From contig NZ_ATXK01000010.1 in assembly GCF_000421645.1 (NCBI RefSeq), positions 62,001-126,000 on the forward strand: a stretch of 64,000 bases of DNA. Reading direction: 5' to 3'. Shown here piece after piece: positions 59,281 through 64,000 of the stretch. Both the position numbers and the translations under genes were made by a program. Origin of the DNA: Aurantimonas coralicida DSM 14790. Lineage in GTDB: Bacteria > Pseudomonadota > Alphaproteobacteria > Rhizobiales > Rhizobiaceae. The notes beneath the pieces were generated by a model that did not search any database, was not told the DNA's origin, and saw nothing but the letters and a program-made list of their open reading frames with translations. How positions within the stretch are numbered: the stretch's first letter is position 1; every line of letters begins with the position of its first letter.

Positions 59281-60696
59281 ATGACCGACTTGCCCGCCTC
59301 CCGCCATGACGCGTCCGGATCCGCCCGCACCCCAGACCATGGGATTCCCTTCAGTGAAGCGGTCCGCGTCTGGGCGAAGATCGCCTGCCTATCCTTCGGC
59401 GGTCCGGCGGGTCAGATCGCCGTAATGCACCGCATCCTCGTCGACGAGAAGCGATGGATCGGCGAGGAGCGGTTCCTGCATGCCCTGAACTACTGCATGC
59501 TCCTCCCCGGGCCCGAGGCCCAGCAACTCGCCACCTATCTCGGTTGGCTCCTGCATCGCACGAAGGGCGGCCTCGTCGCCGGGGCCTTGTTCGTCCTACC
59601 GGGCCTTGTCGCCATCATGGCGCTGTCGTGGGTCTATGTCGCCTTCGGCAATGTCGGCATCGTCGCCGGCCTGTTCTTCGGACTGAAGGCCGCGGTCCTC
59701 GCGATCGTGCTGGAAGCGGTCAACCGGATCGGCCGACGGGCGCTGCGCAACGGCATCATGGTCGCGATAGCCGGTGCGGCCTTCGCCGCGATCTTCCTCT
59801 TCGACGTGCCGTTCCCGGCGATCATCCTTGCCGCAGGGACCATTGGATACGTCGCCGCCCGTGCAGGACTTCCGGCCTTCTCAGGCAACGGCGGTCACGG
59901 ACCATCGAAGGGAGCGACAGTGTCCGACGCCGACTCCGCGCTGGGCCAAGCGGTGCCGGATCACGCCCAGCCGAATGTTGCCTGGGCGCTGCGCATCTCG
60001 GGGGTGTTCCTGGCGCTCTGGCTGATCCCCGTCGCCCTGCTTTTGATCGTGTTCGGCACCGGCAATGCCTTCGCCGACATCGCGGTGTTCTTCAGCCAGA
60101 TGGCCGTGGTCACCTTCGGCGGCGCCTACGCCGTTCTCGCCTATGTCGCGCAGCAGGCCGTCGAGCAATATGGCTGGCTCGGACCCGGCGAGATGCTGGA
60201 CGGGCTGGGCCTCGCGGAGACGACGCCGGGGCCGCTGATCATGGTCACCCAGTTCGTCGGCTTCCTCGCCGCCTTCCGGGACCCGGGAAGCATGAACCCC
60301 TACCTCGCCGGTACCCTCGGCGGGTTGCTCACGACCTGGGTGACGTTCACGCCGTGCTTCCTGTGGATATTCCTCGGCGCGCCCTACATCGAGCGGTTGC
60401 GCGGCAACCGCGCGCTCTCCGGCGCACTCGCGGCGATCACCGCGGCGGTGGTCGGGGTGATCCTGAACCTGGGCGTCTGGTTTGGGATGCACGTCCTCTT
60501 CCGACAGGTTGATGAAGCCCAAATGGGTCTGCTTTCCCTCGATGTTCCGGTCCCTTCGAGCGTTGACCCAATGGCCCTACTGCTTTTTGCCGCAGCCGCT
60601 CTGGCGTTATTCCGACTTAACATCGGCATCCTGCCGACTCTCCTGGGAGCCGCGGGTGCGGGAGCACTCTGGCATCTAGCAGGAGGGTTGATCTGA
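59281..60696 (+). CDS. chrA: ChrA chromate efflux transporter
   Basis: Exports chromate across the inner membrane. The 471-residue length and two homologous halves are those of the long-chain CHR family. Each half has the conserved motif: KIACLSFGGPAGQIAVMH in the first and FFSQMAVVTFGGAYAVLAY in the second, with LPGPEAQQLA and AETTPGPLIM after them. About ten to twelve hydrophobic helices are visible. It is coupled to the rhodanese-ChrB gene. Confidence 0.94.
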   Translation: MTDLPASRHDASGSARTPDHGIPFSEAVRVWAKIACLSFGGPAGQIAVMHRILVDEKRWIGEERFLHALNYCMLLPGPEAQQLATYLGWLLHRTKGGLVAGALFVLPGLVAIMALSWVYVAFGNVGIVAGLFFGLKAAVLAIVLEAVNRIGRRALRNGIMVAIAGAAFAAIFLFDVPFPAIILAAGTIGYVAARAGLPAFSGNGGHGPSKGATVSDADSALGQAVPDHAQPNVAWALRISGVFLALWLIPVALLLIVFGTGNAFADIAVFFSQMAVVTFGGAYAVLAYVAQQAVEQYGWLGPGEMLDGLGLAETTPGPLIMVTQFVGFLAAFRDPGSMNPYLAGTLGGLLTTWVTFTPCFLWIFLGAPYIERLRGNRALSGALAAITAAVVGVILNLGVWFGMHVLFRQVDEAQMGLLSLDVPVPSSVDPMALLLFAAAALALFRLNIGILPTLLGAAGAGALWHLAGGLI

Positions 60697-61043
60697 GACG
60701 GCCCAGAAGCTCAACATGCGTCCGCTTTTCTCTCATCGACGCTGGAGAACTGCCTGGCCGCTTTCCACCCGGGTCGGAAATGATTTCCGGTTCAGCATTG
60801 GGCCGTAAAGAGACCGTCCACTTAGGTACGCAGATATGAGAGTTGTTGTTCAGCAGAGCCCGTGGCCCTCGCGCTCTGCCATTTGTTGCCAAACCAGTCC
60901 CGGACTTGGGAATTGGGCGCGCGAGCGAAGCGGGTCACGCTCATTAAGACCCAAATCCTCAGGATACTCGGAATCGGTTTCTGACGATTCGGACGGTGGA
61001 TTACATCAGCAGATCGCATCCAACGGTGTAGCGGCGTCACGAG
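60697..61043. other. Intergenic region with repeat copy D
   Basis: 347 bp between convergent chrA and the cyclase gene. It contains repeat copy D. No gene is supported; a short minus-strand open frame (60822-61040) is not recognised. Confidence 0.6.
60765..60805. repeat. Repeat copy D
   Basis: CCACCCGGGTCGGAAATGAT and the next five bases are identical to the copy B leader; a weaker match (GGTTCAGCATTGGGCCG) continues for some 16 bp. It marks the boundary between the chromate module and the cyclase gene. Confidence 0.85.
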
Positions 61044-64000
61044 CTATTCGCGGAGCAGATGCAGCAGATCGCGCGCCTCAACGACGTCCCTCAGATTGTC
61101 ACCCTCGATTACTGAGTCGAGGGCACTCACGAGCGCTGACAATGACACTCCCGAATTGTCGCCCCTCGCCATGCGGAGCGCGGCGAGGTCGCGGGCCGCT
61201 CGTAGCTTGAACCAGTGGGCGCCTTGCCAGTCCGCCGTAGCGCAAGCGCGGCCGAGGGCCTCTTCTGCGGCATCGACGTCGCCCTCATGGAGAAGCCTGC
61301 ACCCATGAAGACGTTGAATTTCGGATAGCATGAACTCCTCACCTGCGTGCGCGGTGCAGGCAAACGCCTCTTCGACCAGTTCCACAGCGTCCGCCGTGCA
61401 TCCCAGATGGAGCGCCGCGTCGGCGGCGACCGCATCCCAGGTCGCGACATGCAAGCGCGCGCCCGTCCGCTTCCACCTTTCGATGCCGTCGCGTGACTGT
61501 TTGAGGGCTGACACGCCTCCGCCCAGCAGCACTTTTGCCCAACCGATGAAGATGTTGTCGTGCGCGGCCCAGAAGACAAAGCCGTGCTTCTCGCTCAGCC
61601 GCAGGTTCTTCTCTGCCTGTTCCAGACAGCTTTCTGCATCCCGCCGCAAGAAGAGAACCAAGCTGCGAATGGCACCAGCGAAAACACTGGCGATCGGGAA
61701 TTCCAGCGCATCGGCATCGCCGATGGCCGCCTCGATCCGGGCAAGGCCGGTGGCTGGCATGCCTTCGACCGTATCGATCCACCCGAGATAGAGATGTGCG
61801 ATCAATTCCGGATTCTCGCCGTGGTCGAAGAGAGATTGCTCCGGCGACCATGGCGTGGGGTCAGAGAGCACGGCCTCCAACGCCGCACGCGCCTCCGGCA
61901 AACGACCTTCCGACTTGCAGTTGGAGCCGCGGGCGCGTCGGGCAAGCCGCAACCAGTCTCCCCGACCGCAGGTTTCGGCCAGATCGATGAGCTGATCGGC
62001 GAGCGCGGCGCTGCGCGTCAACTCCCCCTGATCGTAGACGCAGTTCCAGAGCGCGCGCAGCACCGTGAAGCGGCACGCATCGTCCCGAAGTTGCTCAGCG
62101 AGCGCGACGGCAGGCGTCAAGGCCGCCTCGACATCCGGCGAGGCATAGCCCCGCACCGCGATGAGCGGCACACTGAGGGCAACACGTGCGTCCAGTTCTC
62201 GCGTCGCGCGATCGGGTCCCTCGGGAAGTCTCTCCGTGAGGGCGAGTGCGTTGGAAATGGCGCTCACCGCCTCCTCATTGGCGCTGCGATGGGTGGCGGC
62301 ACGGCCGGCGGCCACGAAGCGATCGATAGCTTGTGGCAGATCGCCAGCTTCGGCCGCATGGTAGGCGATCAGACTGTGGGGCGCCCCGTCGGGACGCGCG
62401 GTGAGCGCGGCCGCGATGACTCCGTGAATAGTTCGGCGGCGCGAATGCAACAGGCTGGCATAGGCGGCGTCACGGACCAGTGCGTGTTTGAAGACATGGT
62501 GAACGGCGGGAGCGGCGCCGCGGCGGAAGACCAACTGGGCTTCGGCCAGCCGATCGAGCGCCTCGTCGATTTGCGCCCCGGGCAGGCCGGCCACGGCCGC
62601 GAGCAGCGCGTAATCGAACTCGCGGCCGATGCACGCGGCGATCTGCGCGACTTCGCGAACGCCCGGCAGTCGATCGAGGCGGGCCATGAGGCTGTCGTGC
62701 AAAGAAGCGGGGATGGCGGCGAGCGAGGGGCCCTGGCTGCCGGACTCGATGACGGCTCTGGTCAGTTCCTCCATGAAAAGCGGCACGCCGTCGGTGCGGG
62801 CTATGATCTCTTCCAGGATCTCGCTCGACGTCGCGGTATCACTCATCAGTTCCCTGATCAGCTCTTGCGCGGCGGCACGGCTCAGCCGATTGAGCGCGAG
62901 CCGGGTGACATGGGGATGGGCCGTCAGCCGCGGCCCACCCTCTGGACGGCTGGTCATAAGGATCATCACTGGCCGGTCGCCGATCGCGTCGAGAACGAGG
63001 CCGTAGAGTTCCAGCGTGGAGGGATCGGCCCAATGCGCGTCCTCCAGCACCATGAGGACCGGACGGGCGCGAGAAAGGCCCACAGGTTGGGCAGCAAGCG
63101 CCTGCAGCGTAATCACACGGCGTTGCTGCGGACCGAATCGCTCGAAAATTTCGGAGTCTGGCGGGACCAGACCAACGGCGTCGGCCAGCGCCGGCAGCGC
63201 GCCGATCGTCTCCTCATCGCCCTTCGCCAGCAGTGCAGTCAGACGATTAAGGTTCTCTGGATTTCCGACATCGGGGTCGAGCCCAGCCGCGTGCCGTAGT
63301 TGCTGGACCACCGGCCAGAGCGGTGTATCGGCGTAGTAGGGCGAGCATTGCTGGCGAATCCGGAAGTGATGCGTGCCTTCCAGACGACGCAGCAATTCCG
63401 CCGTGATCCGCGACTTGCCGATGCCGGCCTCCCCGGTCAGGAGTACGCACTGCCCCTCGCCGCCCCTCGCCAGCTCCCAGCGCTCAAGCAGGAGCGACAA
63501 CTCAATCGCGCGGCCGCAAAGCGGCAGCAGGCGATGACCCTCCCGCGCCTCGAAGCGGCTTACGAGCATCTTTTCGCGCAGGACGCGGAAGGCCTCGACC
63601 GGCCGGAGGTAGCCACGCAGCCTCAGCGCCGGCAAGGGCTCGACCTCGAAGTGTTCGCCTGCGAGATGACGCGTCATCGCCGAGATCACCATGGCGGAGG
63701 GGGCCGCGATCGATTGCAGCCGCGCGGCGAGGTTCGGCGTATCGCCGACGACGGTGCGCTCGCGCGCCTCGTTGTCGCCGATGAGGTCGCCGACCACGAC
63801 GGGACCACTTGCGCAACCGACGCGAACGGCGAGCGGGATATCCGTAGGGGAAGCGAGGCGCCCGGCCGCCTCGACGACCGAAAGGCCGGCGCGCAACGCC
63901 ATTTCGACCTCGTCCTCGCGCACGCGCGGCCAGCCGAAATAGGCTAGCACGCCATCCCCCATGAACTTGGCGACATGGCCGCCGAACCGAGCGATCTCGC
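61044..64000 (-). CDS. Class III adenylate/guanylate cyclase domain with AAA ATPase and TPR-like region (5' end outside window)
   Basis: A very large regulator of which about 985 residues are visible; the frame is open at the right edge. The first part is a class III cyclase catalytic domain: KFMGDGVLAYFG holds the metal-binding Asp and VGDTPNLAARLQ is a characteristic segment. An AAA-type ATPase follows, with Walker A TGEAGIGKSRI and Walker B-like VLMVLEDAHWAD. The long C-terminal part is helical and TPR-like. No LuxR helix-turn-helix is seen at the end (LLHLLRE). Such proteins are common in Rhizobiales and may link ligand sensing to cAMP production. The specific signal is unknown. Confidence 0.9.
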   Translation of the reverse strand, partial: EIARFGGHVAKFMGDGVLAYFGWPRVREDEVEMALRAGLSVVEAAGRLASPTDIPLAVRVGCASGPVVVGDLIGDNEARERTVVGDTPNLAARLQSIAAPSAMVISAMTRHLAGEHFEVEPLPALRLRGYLRPVEAFRVLREKMLVSRFEAREGHRLLPLCGRAIELSLLLERWELARGGEGQCVLLTGEAGIGKSRITAELLRRLEGTHHFRIRQQCSPYYADTPLWPVVQQLRHAAGLDPDVGNPENLNRLTALLAKGDEETIGALPALADAVGLVPPDSEIFERFGPQQRRVITLQALAAQPVGLSRARPVLMVLEDAHWADPSTLELYGLVLDAIGDRPVMILMTSRPEGGPRLTAHPHVTRLALNRLSRAAAQELIRELMSDTATSSEILEEIIARTDGVPLFMEELTRAVIESGSQGPSLAAIPASLHDSLMARLDRLPGVREVAQIAACIGREFDYALLAAVAGLPGAQIDEALDRLAEAQLVFRRGAAPAVHHVFKHALVRDAAYASLLHSRRRTIHGVIAAALTARPDGAPHSLIAYHAAEAGDLPQAIDRFVAAGRAATHRSANEEAVSAISNALALTERLPEGPDRATRELDARVALSVPLIAVRGYASPDVEAALTPAVALAEQLRDDACRFTVLRALWNCVYDQGELTRSAALADQLIDLAETCGRGDWLRLARRARGSNCKSEGRLPEARAALEAVLSDPTPWSPEQSLFDHGENPELIAHLYLGWIDTVEGMPATGLARIEAAIGDADALEFPIASVFAGAIRSLVLFLRRDAESCLEQAEKNLRLSEKHGFVFWAAHDNIFIGWAKVLLGGGVSALKQSRDGIERWKRTGARLHVATWDAVAADAALHLGCTADAVELVEEAFACTAHAGEEFMLSEIQRLHGCRLLHEGDVDAAEEALGRACATADWQGAHWFKLRAARDLAALRMARGDNSGVSLSALVSALDSVIEGDNLRDVVEARDLLHLLRE

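Overview
The window is a GC-rich stretch of alphaproteobacterial chromosome, most likely from the order Hyphomicrobiales (Rhizobiales). The evidence is gene order and type: a 1A-type penicillin-binding protein next to prfB; a long suf iron-sulfur operon with an Irr-box-like site in front; the chain rlpA, D-Ala-D-Ala carboxypeptidase, tmk, holB, metG, tatD, MBL hydrolase; and a very long B12-dependent ribonucleotide reductase. Genus and species cannot be told from the sequence alone. There are no rRNA genes, CRISPR arrays or intact insertion sequences. Two tRNA genes are present, Ser-UGA and Leu-UAA.

Region 1 (1-12.2 kb) is housekeeping: the C-terminal part of a 1A-type PBP, prfB with a programmed +1 frameshift, an M23 envelope peptidase, a DUF455 ferritin-like protein coupled to a Bcp-type peroxiredoxin, a large AsmA/YhdP-like envelope protein, tyrS, anmK and an alpha/beta hydrolase. 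Region 2 (12.3-20.8 kb) is the suf operon: IscS/NifS-type desulfurase, sufB, a small dimeric-barrel protein, sufC, sufD, sufS, sufT, a VOC protein and a SufA-type protein, followed by a TfoX-N protein. Region 3 (20.8-29.5 kb, minus strand) holds mazG and the conserved cell-wall, dTMP, replication and tRNA-charging operon from rlpA down to an MBL-fold hydrolase.

Region 4 (30.1-40.8 kb) starts with tRNA-Ser and a GMC-type flavoprotein. It continues into a divergent sugar-catabolism locus: lactonase/amidohydrolase, FucU mutarotase and SMP-30 lactonase on the minus strand; ABC sugar importer, LacI regulator, 2-hydroxyacid dehydrogenase and aldo/keto reductase on the plus strand. A perfect 16-bp palindrome lies between the two arms. 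The enzyme set fits oxidative catabolism of an L-fucose-like 6-deoxy sugar, but no dehydratase or aldolase is present here. Region 5 (40.8-52.6 kb) carries ilvA, a LysE exporter, adenine deaminase, tRNA-Leu, wrbA, a CinA-N protein, gpt and the class II ribonucleotide reductase behind an NrdR-box-like site.

Region 6 (52.6 kb to the end) looks accessory. It contains a broken IS21-type istB remnant, a haloacetate-dehalogenase-like gene between direct repeats, a double-domain KaiC-like ATPase with a hybrid histidine kinase, a rhodanese-ChrB/ChrA chromate module, and a cyclase-AAA signalling protein cut by the right edge. Copies of a short repeat with an inverted-repeat core sit at the junctions between these modules, which suggests the region was assembled from cassettes.
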